Origin: an uncultured Granulosicoccus sp.
GTDB taxonomy: Bacteria; Pseudomonadota; Gammaproteobacteria; Granulosicoccales; Granulosicoccaceae
Length of the DNA: 61,493 bases
Direction of reading: 5' to 3'
NCBI GenBank assembly: GCA_937924505.1
Contig: CALDSR010000012.1
Coordinates: 1 to 61,493 of the forward strand
The position numbers were made by a program, and so were the translations under genes. Under the pieces are notes generated by a model. The model saw nothing but the letters and a program-made list of their open reading frames with translations. It ran no database searches and had not been told where the DNA came from. Below, one piece after another: positions 8,305-17,730 of the stretch. How positions within the stretch are numbered: position 1 is the stretch's first letter; each line of letters starts with the position of its first letter.

Positions 8305-10393
8305 CATTGCGGAGAAGTTGAGCACATCTACCGCGGATATCGTGGGTGCCAACAAGATTTTAGGCACCGCGATTGTGGGTCAAGAGACGGATGCCGCTGG
8401 TGTAGCATTTGAAAGCCATTTGCAAGCGGCGACAGCCTCACATAAGCGCACTGAAACGCAAAAAGCTGAGCGGGGCATGATACCTAGTGACGCGGCTGCC
8501 AGTCGATCGCTGTCCGATCATTCGCTAACCTCGAAAACCGAAACCGAAACCGAAACCGAAACCGCAACCGCAACCGCAACTGAAACCGAAAGTGCCGTGC
8601 CTGGTGCGCGTACAGGATCTGCCGCGTCTAGTGTGACTGGCGGGCCGGTTGTTATTGAACCGAACCCGCCTGCCGAGGCGGCAGGTCATAAAAATGATAA
8701 TACGCTTGCAACTTCACAGCTGGAATCTGGCGATCCACCGCGGACGCCGGTGATTTTAAATATTGACGATAAGCTTGTCGATAGCGCTGAATCAGTCGTT
8801 TATCCCGAAAAAACCATTTCCGGTAACGAACGCGTTGCAGTACTCGACGCAAGCCTTATCGGATCGGCAGATAACAACAGCACGGTTCCTGCCGAGCAGA
8901 ACGACACTGGGGCTGAGGTCGTTGCTGGCAGTTCTGAGCGTCTTGTATTCGATGGAGAAAGCGCATTGGAAGAGGTGGTGGCTTCGCAAGCGGTAGCTGC
9001 CCAAAACCTTGCTGCCAATGTCGCGAATAGTGGATTGGATTCTCCAACGCCGTCAGTTGCATTAACGACGGATGAATCTGGAGACGTGATGCCCGCTCAG
9101 ACCTCGAGCAACGCAGCAACCAGCGTATCCACCAACGCTGCCACTAGCGAGGGGCCTACGTTGCTTGCTTCGCTTGCAACTACAGGTTCTACTGGCCATT
9201 TGCCGACTGCTGATTCCCGACCGGTTGTGGTAAATGCACACACCAGTGTAAATACATCGGCCACGTCAGACACTTCGCTGACTCTGGCTGCGGCCGGAGG
9301 TGCCGGTACAATGGCGAACCTGCAAACGGGTATGCCTCAGAATGTAACGGTCGGTATTAGGCCTGACGGAAAGATAACGACGGACACTGAGATCACTGCT
9401 GGTTCGTTGCAACAGTCATTGCAAACAGCCGAAGTTGCATCGAGTGTCAAAAGTTTGCAATCAACCAAGACTATCGACACCTTGAGTGACGTGCCAGTCA
9501 GGATAACGGCACAATCGCCAGCTTTGGCGATTGAACCGGCACTGGATGCGAGTAAAAATAACGTAGTTACACAGCTTGCCATGCAAACGAATGGTGCGCT
9601 GTCCACTCAGAGCACGACTGAAGTCGATGAGTCGATAGCGCAAATGGCCGTTAATCCGATGCAGAGCATCACGTCGGCGCGCACTGAGTTGAAAGCTCCA
9701 ATAAACCGAGATTTGCGCACACAAGCACCCGCAGAGGCGGTTATGCCAGCGAATTTAACCGCGCCGAACATGATCGACTCGATTGCTACGACGACATCGA
9801 TGCAAATATCGTCGATTGACGGCGACAGCGCCGCTGCCAATCAGCCATCTAACATGTTTCTCGCGGCTTCTAATGGCATCGTAGCTGCTCCAAATCCCAC
9901 ACGAATGACAGCCGGTCCCAGTCTGGTTCTCGCACCCACCGTGATGCAGATGACACCAGACTTTCAGGACCAGGCCTTGGTTGGAAATGTGCGTTGGATG
10001 GTAAACGAAGGGATCAGCAACGCGACGATCAATGTAAGTCCCGGCGGGATGGGGCCTATCTCTGTTCAGTTGACGATGGAGGGAGAGAAAATGAATGTGT
10101 CGTTTTTTGCAGGACAAGCAGCAACAAGGGAGGCGCTGGATATGGCAGCACCCCGGCTACGTGATCACTTGCAGTCTCAAGGTCTTGATCAAGTTCGTGT
10201 CGACGTCAGCGATAGTCGATCGGACAATTCACGAAATATGCAACATAGTCAGACCGGCGAAAAACATAGCTCGTACACCCGACATACCAGTAAATCAGAG
10301 AGCCTCACTGATGAGAACACGAACACCGCCAATACCGATTCCGGTATCTCGCAGTTGCGACCCAAAAGCTCTTTGATCGACGCCTTCGCTTAG
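8297..10393 (+). CDS. fliK: Flagellar hook-length control protein FliK
   Basis: 698 residues from the ATG at 8297, preceded by AAGAGG. FliK is the secreted molecular ruler that sets hook length and switches export to filament-type substrates. The long N-terminal part is Ala/Thr/Ser-rich and disordered, with a Thr-Glu/Thr-Ala repeat encoded by hexanucleotide units (8535-8588). The globular C-terminal switch domain is clear: NVRWMVNEGISNATINVSPGGMGPI and then SFFAGQAATREALDMAAPRLRDHL. It is longer than the enterobacterial protein (about 400 residues), as is common in marine gammaproteobacteria. Confidence 0.93.
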   Translation: MSDIAEKLSTSTADIVGANKILGTAIVGQETDAAGVAFESHLQAATASHKRTETQKAERGMIPSDAAASRSLSDHSLTSKTETETETETATATATETESAVPGARTGSAASSVTGGPVVIEPNPPAEAAGHKNDNTLATSQLESGDPPRTPVILNIDDKLVDSAESVVYPEKTISGNERVAVLDASLIGSADNNSTVPAEQNDTGAEVVAGSSERLVFDGESALEEVVASQAVAAQNLAANVANSGLDSPTPSVALTTDESGDVMPAQTSSNAATSVSTNAATSEGPTLLASLATTGSTGHLPTADSRPVVVNAHTSVNTSATSDTSLTLAAAGGAGTMANLQTGMPQNVTVGIRPDGKITTDTEITAGSLQQSLQTAEVASSVKSLQSTKTIDTLSDVPVRITAQSPALAIEPALDASKNNVVTQLAMQTNGALSTQSTTEVDESIAQMAVNPMQSITSARTELKAPINRDLRTQAPAEAVMPANLTAPNMIDSIATTTSMQISSIDGDSAAANQPSNMFLAASNGIVAAPNPTRMTAGPSLVLAPTVMQMTPDFQDQALVGNVRWMVNEGISNATINVSPGGMGPISVQLTMEGEKMNVSFFAGQAATREALDMAAPRLRDHLQSQGLDQVRVDVSDSRSDNSRNMQHSQTGEKHSSYTRHTSKSESLTDENTNTANTDSGISQLRPKSSLIDAFA
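8535..8588 (+). repeat. Hexanucleotide tandem repeat inside fliK
   Basis: Nine consecutive 6-nt units: five AAACCG, then three CAACCG/CAACTG variants, then one AAACCG. The units keep frame and encode alternating Thr-Glu and Thr-Ala dipeptides in the ruler part of FliK. Slippage here would change protein length by two residues per unit without a frameshift. Confidence 0.9.
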
Positions 10394-10408
10394 AGTCTTG
10401 ATACCCAA

Positions 10409-10870
10409 ATGAAGAAAAAAATAATAATCGGTGTTGGCGCCTTGCTTCTGCTTGGAATCAACGCAGCGCTATCAGTTGTCGGCATGAATATGTTCGGTAA
10501 AGCGCCCGCCGCTGTAGTGGCTGAACCCGTACCTGTTGCTGCAATGCCCGATGAGATTTACTACTACAACATACAGCCAGAATTTGTGGTGAATTTTCAA
10601 GGGATCTCGAAAGTAAAGTTTTTGATGATTGAGCTCGCAGTTGCAGTCAATGATGAGAAAGTGAGCGCTGTTCTCGATGATCACGATCCTGAACTTAGAA
10701 ATTCGCTTCTGATGTTTTTCTCTGAACAGAACAGCGAAGCCTTAAAGTCTGCTGAAGGTAAGGAAGCGCTGCGTCAAGGTGCAATAACGGTTATTGAAGA
10801 TATTGTTTCCAAGCACTACAAATCTGATCGAGTGAAAGACGTTTACGTCACTCGGTTGGTCATGCAGTAA
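10409..10870 (+). CDS. fliL: Flagellar basal body-associated protein FliL
   Basis: 153 residues. FliL is a single-pass inner-membrane protein that surrounds the stator and supports torque. The sequence shows a basic start (MKKK), one membrane helix (about residues 5-27), a short linker rich in Ala, Pro and Val, and the periplasmic domain with VVNFQGISKVKFLMIELAVAV and the C-terminal LRQGAITVIEDIV...VYVTRLVMQ typical of FliL. It lies 16 nt after fliK and 13 nt before fliM. Confidence 0.95.
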   Translation: MKKKIIIGVGALLLLGINAALSVVGMNMFGKAPAAVVAEPVPVAAMPDEIYYYNIQPEFVVNFQGISKVKFLMIELAVAVNDEKVSAVLDDHDPELRNSLLMFFSEQNSEALKSAEGKEALRQGAITVIEDIVSKHYKSDRVKDVYVTRLVMQ

Positions 10871-10883
10871 GTGGTGTAATGGC

Positions 10884-11768
10884 GTGAGCGCTTCAACTAA
10901 AACAGCCGAGGTGTACGATTTCATCCACCCGGATCATAAGCTGGGTGCGCGTTGGCCGGTGCTGGAGCAAATACATAAAAAAGCCGAAAGTTCGATTGCT
11001 GACAGCTTATCCGAACGCTTGAAAATATCAGTGACAAGTGCGGGTGGCAAAGTCAAACCCAAGAAAGTTGCAGATTCGATTGCGGCGACTGGTCCTGCCG
11101 AACTCATTTATGAGTTGAGCCTTCGGCCCTTGTCGGGCCTTGCATGGGTATGCTTTGACACCGGTGTGGTGTCTGCTTTGGTTGATAAATATTTTGGTGG
11201 AACCGGTGTTGTTCCATCCATTGAAGAGCCTCGTAAATTGTCTCCGACAGAACTACGGTTGAAAGCATATTTGTGCGATGCGATAAAAGCCTCCCTTGAT
11301 GAAGCCTGGTTGCCGATACGAGAAGTGTCGCCGGTATACGGCCAAACGGTATCACGCACCAGTCTTGCTCGGCAGGAAGATGTGACTGTTGTAGTCGAAG
11401 CACAGCTGAAATTTTCTATGGGTGAAGAAGACCTAGACATCATGATTCTCTATCCGTACTCCATGCTTGAGCCGCTAAGCGATATCTTGCGACAAGAAAT
11501 TAGCACGTCCGAATCTCGCGATAGTCAGTTTTCATCCGCAATGCGACGAGAACTTATGAATTGCGATGTTGAGCTACGCGGAGTAATGGCAGAAACACGT
11601 ATGACAATTGGAAAAGTACTGGCGCTTAAAACAGGTGATTTTATTCCTCTTCGTGATATCGAAAATGTTTCATTCAAGGCGAACCAGATTCCGCTATTTA
11701 ACGCTCAGGTTGGTATCAGCAATGGGCGCGTATCAGCCAGTTTCAATCATTGGCACTCGAAAACCTGA
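10884..11768 (+). CDS. fliM: Flagellar motor switch protein FliM, lacking the N-terminal CheY-binding peptide
   Basis: 294 residues, GTG start. FliM links FliG to FliN in the C-ring. The middle domain is clear (LSGLAWVCFDTGVVSALVDKYFGGTG, PTELRL), as is the C-terminal SPOA domain (DVELRGVMAETRMTIGKVLALKTGDFIPL). Usual FliM proteins have about 325 residues and begin with LSQDEIDALL, the peptide that binds phospho-CheY. Here the protein begins MSASTKTAEVYDFIHPDHK, and the in-frame codons upstream of the GTG encode nothing like EIDALL. Switching by CheY must therefore be lost, weaker, or routed through FliN. Confidence 0.93.
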   Translation: MSASTKTAEVYDFIHPDHKLGARWPVLEQIHKKAESSIADSLSERLKISVTSAGGKVKPKKVADSIAATGPAELIYELSLRPLSGLAWVCFDTGVVSALVDKYFGGTGVVPSIEEPRKLSPTELRLKAYLCDAIKASLDEAWLPIREVSPVYGQTVSRTSLARQEDVTVVVEAQLKFSMGEEDLDIMILYPYSMLEPLSDILRQEISTSESRDSQFSSAMRRELMNCDVELRGVMAETRMTIGKVLALKTGDFIPLRDIENVSFKANQIPLFNAQVGISNGRVSASFNHWHSKT

Positions 11769-11776
11769 ATAAGAAA

Positions 11777-12136
11777 ATGGAACCAGAGACAAATAACGAT
11801 ACGCCCGAGGAAGACGTCGAACAGGGCCTTCCAGCTGAGGCAGCTAATGCGGATGTGATAAGCGATCGGTCCTCAGCTGATGATCTCGGGATGATCATGA
11901 ATATTCCAGTAACGCTCTCTATGGAGATCGGTCAAACCCGGATTTCAATTGATGAGTTATTGAAACTGGGTAAAGACTCAGTTGTTGAACTTCAGAGAAT
12001 GGCGGATGAGCCAATGGATATTCTGGTTAACGGGACATTGATTGCGCATGGAGAAGCTGTGGTTGTCGACGGTCGGTTTGGGGTCCGTTTGATCGATGTG
12101 ATCAATCCTCAAGAAAGGTTGGCCAAGCTGAATTAG
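11777..12136 (+). CDS. fliN: Flagellar motor switch protein FliN
   Basis: 119 residues from the ATG at 11777; a TTG at 11750 inside fliM is an alternative start and would add nine residues. FliN forms the bottom of the C-ring and also docks the FliH-FliI complex. The N-terminal 40 residues are acidic and unstructured; the SPOA domain follows with MNIPVTLSMEIGQTRISIDELL and VNGTLIAHGEAVVVDGRFGVRLIDV, a full match to the family. No strong ribosome-binding site is seen, so translation is probably coupled to fliM. Confidence 0.95.
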   Translation: MEPETNNDTPEEDVEQGLPAEAANADVISDRSSADDLGMIMNIPVTLSMEIGQTRISIDELLKLGKDSVVELQRMADEPMDILVNGTLIAHGEAVVVDGRFGVRLIDVINPQERLAKLN

Positions 12137-12189
12137 TAGAGTAGTAACCACAGCGCAGAGCGATGTGGAAAATTCTGAAGGAGCAATTG

Positions 12190-12621
12190 ATGTATCGATT
12201 ACGTATTTTGGCATTGGTCTATTTGAGCGCGTTCGCAAACGTAGGGTTTGCTTATGAGTCAGAAGGGCAGAGTGCTGTTTTCTCGCCGCTGGAGATATTT
12301 GGTAAATTAACCATTGCTCTCGCCGCTGTCTTACTTTGCTTCTGGGTCTTCTCTCAGCTTGTCAAGCAACTTCGCGGTGGCTCTTTAAAAACATCTGACA
12401 ATTTAAAGATCGTGACTGCCCTTCCCATAGGGCAAAGAGAAAGGTTGTTGGTGGTTCAAGTAGCCGGTCAGCAGCTGCTAATAGGTGCAACGGCAGAAAA
12501 TATCACCAAGTTGCACGTACTGGAGACCCCCATCGTCTTTGATGGAGATGGTGTTGGCAAGGAAAGTGGAGATTTTCGCTCGATACTAAAACTTGCGCTA
12601 AACAAGCAGGTTCAACGATGA
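12190..12621 (+). CDS. fliO: Flagellar export apparatus protein FliO
   Basis: 143 residues from the ATG at 12190, which has AAGGAG 7 nt upstream; an upstream ATG at 12163 has no such site. FliO is a small inner-membrane protein that stabilises FliP during export-gate assembly. The sequence shows an N-terminal signal-like helix (residues 3-20), a second membrane helix (FGKLTIALAAVLLCFWVFSQL), then the cytoplasmic piece LKIVTALPIGQRERLLVVQVAGQQLLIGAT that characterises FliO. Its stop overlaps the fliP start. Confidence 0.9.
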   Translation: MYRLRILALVYLSAFANVGFAYESEGQSAVFSPLEIFGKLTIALAAVLLCFWVFSQLVKQLRGGSLKTSDNLKIVTALPIGQRERLLVVQVAGQQLLIGATAENITKLHVLETPIVFDGDGVGKESGDFRSILKLALNKQVQR

Positions 12622-13400
12622 GAATCAGTCTTGTTGTCGAATCGACTCCATCAGCCATGCTAGTCAGAAGATTGATCTCGCTGATATCCCTGCTGTTTAT
12701 TTCAATGCCCCTTTTTGCTCAATCTGGTTTGCCAGCTCTGACTGTCGCGTCCGGTGATTCCGGGGAGCAGACATGGAGTCTCAGTTTGCAAGCCTTGATG
12801 CTGATGACGGGGCTGACGCTTTTGCCTGCCATGTTGTTGCTCATGACATCGTTCACGCGAATAACGATTGTGCTGGGCATTCTTCGTACTGCTATAGGGA
12901 CTGCCCAAACACCATCGAATCAGATCTTGATTGGGCTTGCACTGTTTTTAACGATATTTATCATGCGACCAGTCTTTCTGGATATACACGACAATGCGAT
13001 TCGTCCGTATATGGATGAGCAAATAGGTTTTGAAAAAGCGATTGAGAATGCTTCCATTCCAATGCGGAAATTTATGACTCAGCAGATTCGTGAAGATGAC
13101 ATGCAGCTGTTTCTTGATATGTCGGGTTCCGTTCGCCCAGACAATATTGATGATATTTCTTATTGGGTACTCTTGCCTGCATTTGTTACCAGTGAATTAA
13201 AAACAGCATTTCAGATCGGATTCCTGTTGTTTATTCCATTTCTGATAATCGATCTCGTGGTGGCCAGTGTGTTGATGTCAATGGGGATGATGATGTTGTC
13301 ACCGCTCATCATTTCATTGCCATTCAAGCTTATGTTATTTGTACTTGTTGACGGCTGGAATCTTGTATTGGGAACACTTGCAGGTAGTTTCTTTCTTTAG
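12618..13400 (+). CDS. fliP: Flagellar export gate protein FliP
   Basis: 260 residues, ATG overlapping the fliO stop. FliP forms the core pentamer of the FliPQR export gate. It has a cleavable signal peptide (about residues 18-34, ending MPLFAQS), as is usual for FliP, then membrane segments and family motifs TSFTRITIVLGILRTAIGTAQTPSN, LPAFVTSELKTAFQIGF and ASVLMSMGMMMLSP. Full length. Confidence 0.97.
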   Translation: MRISLVVESTPSAMLVRRLISLISLLFISMPLFAQSGLPALTVASGDSGEQTWSLSLQALMLMTGLTLLPAMLLLMTSFTRITIVLGILRTAIGTAQTPSNQILIGLALFLTIFIMRPVFLDIHDNAIRPYMDEQIGFEKAIENASIPMRKFMTQQIREDDMQLFLDMSGSVRPDNIDDISYWVLLPAFVTSELKTAFQIGFLLFIPFLIIDLVVASVLMSMGMMMLSPLIISLPFKLMLFVLVDGWNLVLGTLAGSFFL

Positions 13401-13420
13401 AAAATAACTGAGGATAATCA

Positions 13421-13696
13421 GTGACTTCTGATACCGTAATTGAGCTGGGACACGATGCGCTTGTGATGACAGTCATGCTGAGCGCGCCACTGCTGTTGGC
13501 AGCCTTGGCAGCCGGTCTTCTGATTGGACTATTCCAGGCAGCTACTCAAATCAATGAGCAGACTTTGAGTTTTATTCCAAAACTGTTGGCTATGGTTGTC
13601 GTGCTTATGGCCACTGGACCGTGGATTCTGGGCACGATGCTCAACTATACGTCTGAATTGATCGTCAATGTTATTCCTCGGGTTGTTGGCAGCTAA
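13421..13696 (+). CDS. fliQ: Flagellar export gate protein FliQ
   Basis: 91 residues, GTG start with GAGGA about 8 nt upstream. FliQ is the two-helix subunit wrapped around FliP/FliR in the export gate. Two membrane helices are evident, with the conserved GLFQAATQINEQTLSFIPKL connecting segment. It sits between fliP and fliR in the standard order. Confidence 0.96.
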   Translation: MTSDTVIELGHDALVMTVMLSAPLLLAALAAGLLIGLFQAATQINEQTLSFIPKLLAMVVVLMATGPWILGTMLNYTSELIVNVIPRVVGS

Positions 13697-13699
13697 ATC

Positions 13700-14479
13700 A
13701 TGTCGGCGTTTGTACTTGGTGCCGATCAGATTAATGGTTGGCTCGCTCAGGGTCTGTGGCCAATGTTTCGTATTGCCGGACTTTTCTCGGTGATGCCGGT
13801 TCTGGGTGGTGGTGAAGTGCCAGTCAGAGCCAGAGTAGGGTTGGCTGTGCTGGTCACAATTATTTTACTTCCATCGATTGGAGACGTGCCAGTGGCTGAT
13901 CCTTTGTCGGCGACGAGTTTGTTGATAACGGCTCAGCAGGTTCTGATCGGTGTCGCCATGGGTTTTGTTGTCTTGATGGTATTCAATGCGGTGACACTTG
14001 CGGGTGAGAGTATTGCGATCACCATGGGACTGGGTTTTGCGTTAATGAACGACCCTCAGAATGGTGTGCAGGTACCTACAGTAAGTCAGTTTTACATGAT
14101 TATGGCGACTCTCCTGTTCCTTGCCTTGAATGGTCATCATGCCTTGCTGTTGTTGATTTCTGAAAGTTTCAGAGTGCTGCCCATAGGAGAGCCGTTAGGT
14201 TCGGATGCTGTATGGACTCTTCTGAAATGGGCTGGCATTGTATTCAGTGGCGCGATTTCCATAGCCTTGCCGGCGCTAGTTGCCATGTTGAGTGTCAATA
14301 TTGTGATGGGCGTTATTACTCGTGCCGCTCCTCAACTAAATTTGTTCTCCGTTGGCTTTCCCATAACGATGACCGTGGGTTTTTTGGCCATTCTTTTTAC
14401 CTTGCCGCTATTCGACAAATCATTTGAAGGTCTAATGATTGAGTGTCAACGAGTCTTGCGGGCGATGCTAGGGGGATAG
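13700..14479 (+). CDS. fliR: Flagellar export gate protein FliR
   Basis: 259 residues, multi-spanning. FliR is the single-copy subunit completing the FliPQR gate. Recognisable segments are FRIAGLFSVMPVLGGGEVPVRARVGLA, MGFVVLMVFNAVTLAGESIAITMGLGFA and the C-terminal APQLNLFSVGFPITMTVGF. It starts 3 nt after fliQ and flhB follows at once. Confidence 0.96.
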   Translation: MSAFVLGADQINGWLAQGLWPMFRIAGLFSVMPVLGGGEVPVRARVGLAVLVTIILLPSIGDVPVADPLSATSLLITAQQVLIGVAMGFVVLMVFNAVTLAGESIAITMGLGFALMNDPQNGVQVPTVSQFYMIMATLLFLALNGHHALLLLISESFRVLPIGEPLGSDAVWTLLKWAGIVFSGAISIALPALVAMLSVNIVMGVITRAAPQLNLFSVGFPITMTVGFLAILFTLPLFDKSFEGLMIECQRVLRAMLGG

Positions 14480-14480
14480 C

Positions 14481-15611
14481 ATGGCTGGTAATGAGAGTGC
14501 GCAAGATCGTACAGAGCCCGCAACGGAAAAAAGACTCGCCGAGGCAAGGAAAAAGGGCGATGTTGCTCGTTCACGAGAATTAAATACCTTTGCCATGCTT
14601 GTCGCGGCGATAGTAGGGCTTGTGATATTCGGTGATACTGCTGTCTATTCGTATCAGCGTTTGACTGCGTCACATTGGCAAATCAGTCGCGCTGATATAT
14701 TTGACAATTACGCAACCGTGGAGTTGTTATCTAATGTTTTTTACGCAACGTTAATAATCATTACACCATTTTTGATTTTGATGTTTATCTCGACCCTCAT
14801 CGGTCCTTTATTAATGGGAGGGTGGAATTTCAGCTTTGAATCACTGAAATTCGATGTTAAAAAGTTGAATCCATGGGCTGGCTTCAAGCGAATGCTTAGC
14901 GTCCAAGGACTGGCCGAGCTGCTGAAGGCCTTGATCAAGGTGATATTAATCGGTGGTATCGCAGCAATGGCATTTGTGGGGCGCCTGGATGAGTACTTGC
15001 TTCTTGGCGAGTTGCCGCTTGGCGTTGCGTTAAAAAAATCATTTGTGATTTTTTTCGAAATCAGCCTGTTGATGATATCCGCGATGGCGGTGATCACGCT
15101 TATCGATGTCGTTTATCAAAGGTGGAATCATGCGCGCAAATTGAAAATGACAAAGCAGGAAGTTCGAGAAGAGATGAAGGAGACCAATGGTAACCCTGAA
15201 GTCAAACAACGGATTCGATCTCTTCAGCAAGCGGTTGCTGGTCAACGAATGCTGTTGGATGTGCCTGGCGCTGACGTGATTATCGTTAATCCAACGCATT
15301 TTTCAGTAGCGCTCAAGTATCAGGAAGGAACATCTGCACCTGTGGTTGTTGCCAAGGGAGTTGATCATTTGGCACTGAAAATCAGAGAAATAGCGCGACA
15401 TTCTGATGTCGAGATATTCAGTGCACCACCGCTGGCCCGTGCGCTTTACAAAAATGTTGATGTTGGAGGCACGATTCCGACTGAGCTCTATGTTGCCGTA
15501 GCGAAGATCCTGGCATACGTTCTACAGGTTAAGGATGCGACGCAGACGCAAAGACATCATCTGATAAAGCCAGAAAATATTGAAGTTCCCGAAAGCCTAT
15601 TGGATACCTAG
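14481..15611 (+). CDS. flhB: Flagellar export switch protein FlhB
   Basis: 376 residues. FlhB regulates substrate specificity of flagellar export. The N-terminal RTEPATEKRLAEARKKGDVARSRE motif and four membrane helices are followed by the cytoplasmic domain with the self-cleavage site in VNPTHFSVALKY, which is intact. FlhB responds to FliK, encoded upstream in the same operon. The tail after the cleavage domain is of ordinary length. Confidence 0.97.
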   Translation: MAGNESAQDRTEPATEKRLAEARKKGDVARSRELNTFAMLVAAIVGLVIFGDTAVYSYQRLTASHWQISRADIFDNYATVELLSNVFYATLIIITPFLILMFISTLIGPLLMGGWNFSFESLKFDVKKLNPWAGFKRMLSVQGLAELLKALIKVILIGGIAAMAFVGRLDEYLLLGELPLGVALKKSFVIFFEISLLMISAMAVITLIDVVYQRWNHARKLKMTKQEVREEMKETNGNPEVKQRIRSLQQAVAGQRMLLDVPGADVIIVNPTHFSVALKYQEGTSAPVVVAKGVDHLALKIREIARHSDVEIFSAPPLARALYKNVDVGGTIPTELYVAVAKILAYVLQVKDATQTQRHHLIKPENIEVPESLLDT

Positions 15612-15620
15612 CGTGGAACA

Positions 15621-17705
15621 ATGAACATATTTAAAATAATATCTAGAGTATTCAAGGATCAGCAACTGTCGGCATTAAGTGCACCTTTCCTGGTGCTACT
15701 GATGCTTGTGATGATGGTCTTGCCTATCCCGGCGTTCGGGCTGGACTTGCTTTTCACTTTCAATATTGCCTTATCGCTGATAGTTCTGCTGGTAACCGTC
15801 TATACAAAACGACCGTTGGATTTCTCGTCATTCCCATCTGTGCTCTTGATAGCGACGATGCTCAGGTTGTCATTAAATATTGCATCTACCCGTATAGTGC
15901 TGCTCGAAGGGCATACCGGTACTGCTTCTGCCGGGCAGGTAATAGAGTCTTTTGGAGATTTTGTTATTGGTGGTAACTACGCCGTCGGCCTTGTGGTATT
16001 TGCCATTCTCGTTATTATAAATTTTGTTGTAGTTACCAAAGGTGCGGGACGAGTCTCGGAGGTTAGTGCTCGATTTGTGCTGGACGCAATGCCTGGCAAG
16101 CAAATGGCTATCGATGCCGATCTTAACGCCGGTATTCTGGACCAGGAGGGCGCTCGTTTACGACGCTCCGATATCGCTCGCGAAGCTGACTTCTATGGTT
16201 CCATGGATGGTGCCAGCAAATTTGTAAAAGGTGATGCGATTGCCGGACTGCTGGTTCTGTTTATCAATATCGTGGGCGGTCTTGCAATCGGTGTCGGTCA
16301 ACACGGGCTGAGCTTTGGTGACGCTGCTCATAACTACACCTTGCTTACGATTGGAGACGGTCTGGTCGCGCAAATCCCGTCATTGCTTCTTTCTATGGGT
16401 ACCGCCGTTATCGTTACACGAGTATCTTCTGAGGAAGATATGGGTGAGCAGATAGCGGTTCAGTTGTTTCGTGACCCACGAGCGCTAGGTATCACCGCTG
16501 GGTTGATATTACTTCTCGGCATGGTCCCTGGGATGCCAAATCTCGTTTTCTTGTCACTCGGCGGCTTGATGGCATTCTTTGCCTGGAAAGCGAGTTTTGC
16601 CCAAAAAACTGAAATTCCCAACGATATCGTCGCTGATACAGCGCCGGAGGAACGCGAACTGTCGTGGGAGGACGTTCAGACTACCGACATTCTGGGTCTT
16701 GAAGTGGGCTATGGATTGATCCCCCTCGTTGACACCAAGCAAGGTGGAAAACTACCGGACCGAATAAAAGCGATACGAAGAAAGTTGACGGAACAACTGG
16801 GGTTCCTGATACACGCTGTGCATATCAAAGATAACCTCGATTTGGCACCGAATCGATACCGGATTAACTTACTCGGTGTGACCGAGGGTGAAGCCGATAT
16901 TTATCCCGGGAAAGATCTGGCGATCGGTGCGGGCATTGAGTCGGCGTTGATACCCGGAATAGCAGCGAAAGATCCGGCTTACGGTATGGATGCCATCTGG
17001 ATTGACCATGATCAGCGTGAAAACGCTGAAGCGGTAGGTTACACGGTGGTTGATCCGGGCACGGTTATCGCGACGCATATGAGTAAATTGATGGTTGAGA
17101 ATGCAGGAAGTCTTCTCGGGCATGAGGAAGTTCAGCAACTTCTTGACACCCTGGGAAAGACTGCACCGAAGTTGGTTGAAGATCTGGTGCCTAAGGTACT
17201 TCCGCTTCCGACCGTCGTACGTGTATTGCAGAACCTGTTGGAAGAAGGTATTCCAATTCGGGACATGAGAACGATTGTGGAAACCTTGTCAGAAAAATCG
17301 GTAAGTACGCAGGACTCGCAAGAATTGACAGCCGGTGTCAGGGTAGCGCTACGTCGTCAAATAACGGGGCAGTTAACCGCTTTTGAGGACACTTTGCCGG
17401 TGATCACATTGGACGCGGAGTTGGAAAAAATGTGTCTGACATCGTTTGAGCGCGAGTCAAGCGGTGGTCTCGGCATTGAACCAGGTTTGGCAGAGCGTTT
17501 GTATGAATCGCTTGCCGAAAGCGTTCAGCGCCAGGAAGCCAACGCAGAGCCCGCAGTTCTATTGGTCAATCCGAAGCTTCGTCCATGGTTGGCAGGTTTG
17601 GTTCGGCACACTATACCGTTGCTGAAGGTCTTGGCCTATAACGAAATTGCTGAAAGCAAGCGACTGAAGGTCATCGCAAACATCGGCGGCGAGTCAGCGG
17701 CTTGA
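15621..17705 (+). CDS. flhA: Flagellar export gate protein FlhA
   Basis: 694 residues. FlhA is the nonameric export-gate subunit with a large cytoplasmic ring that binds chaperone-substrate complexes. The hydrophobic N-terminal half contains PSVLLIATMLRLSLNIASTRIVLLEGH and the FHIPEP-type loop with RVSEVSARFVLDAMPGKQMAID and DADLNAGILDQEGARLRR. The soluble C-terminal half begins near residue 345 (LSWEDVQTTDILGLEVGYGLIPLVD). No defects seen. Confidence 0.97.
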   Translation: MNIFKIISRVFKDQQLSALSAPFLVLLMLVMMVLPIPAFGLDLLFTFNIALSLIVLLVTVYTKRPLDFSSFPSVLLIATMLRLSLNIASTRIVLLEGHTGTASAGQVIESFGDFVIGGNYAVGLVVFAILVIINFVVVTKGAGRVSEVSARFVLDAMPGKQMAIDADLNAGILDQEGARLRRSDIAREADFYGSMDGASKFVKGDAIAGLLVLFINIVGGLAIGVGQHGLSFGDAAHNYTLLTIGDGLVAQIPSLLLSMGTAVIVTRVSSEEDMGEQIAVQLFRDPRALGITAGLILLLGMVPGMPNLVFLSLGGLMAFFAWKASFAQKTEIPNDIVADTAPEERELSWEDVQTTDILGLEVGYGLIPLVDTKQGGKLPDRIKAIRRKLTEQLGFLIHAVHIKDNLDLAPNRYRINLLGVTEGEADIYPGKDLAIGAGIESALIPGIAAKDPAYGMDAIWIDHDQRENAEAVGYTVVDPGTVIATHMSKLMVENAGSLLGHEEVQQLLDTLGKTAPKLVEDLVPKVLPLPTVVRVLQNLLEEGIPIRDMRTIVETLSEKSVSTQDSQELTAGVRVALRRQITGQLTAFEDTLPVITLDAELEKMCLTSFERESSGGLGIEPGLAERLYESLAESVQRQEANAEPAVLLVNPKLRPWLAGLVRHTIPLLKVLAYNEIAESKRLKVIANIGGESAA

Positions 17706-17730
17706 TTGAAATATCTGGATACAAACTAAT

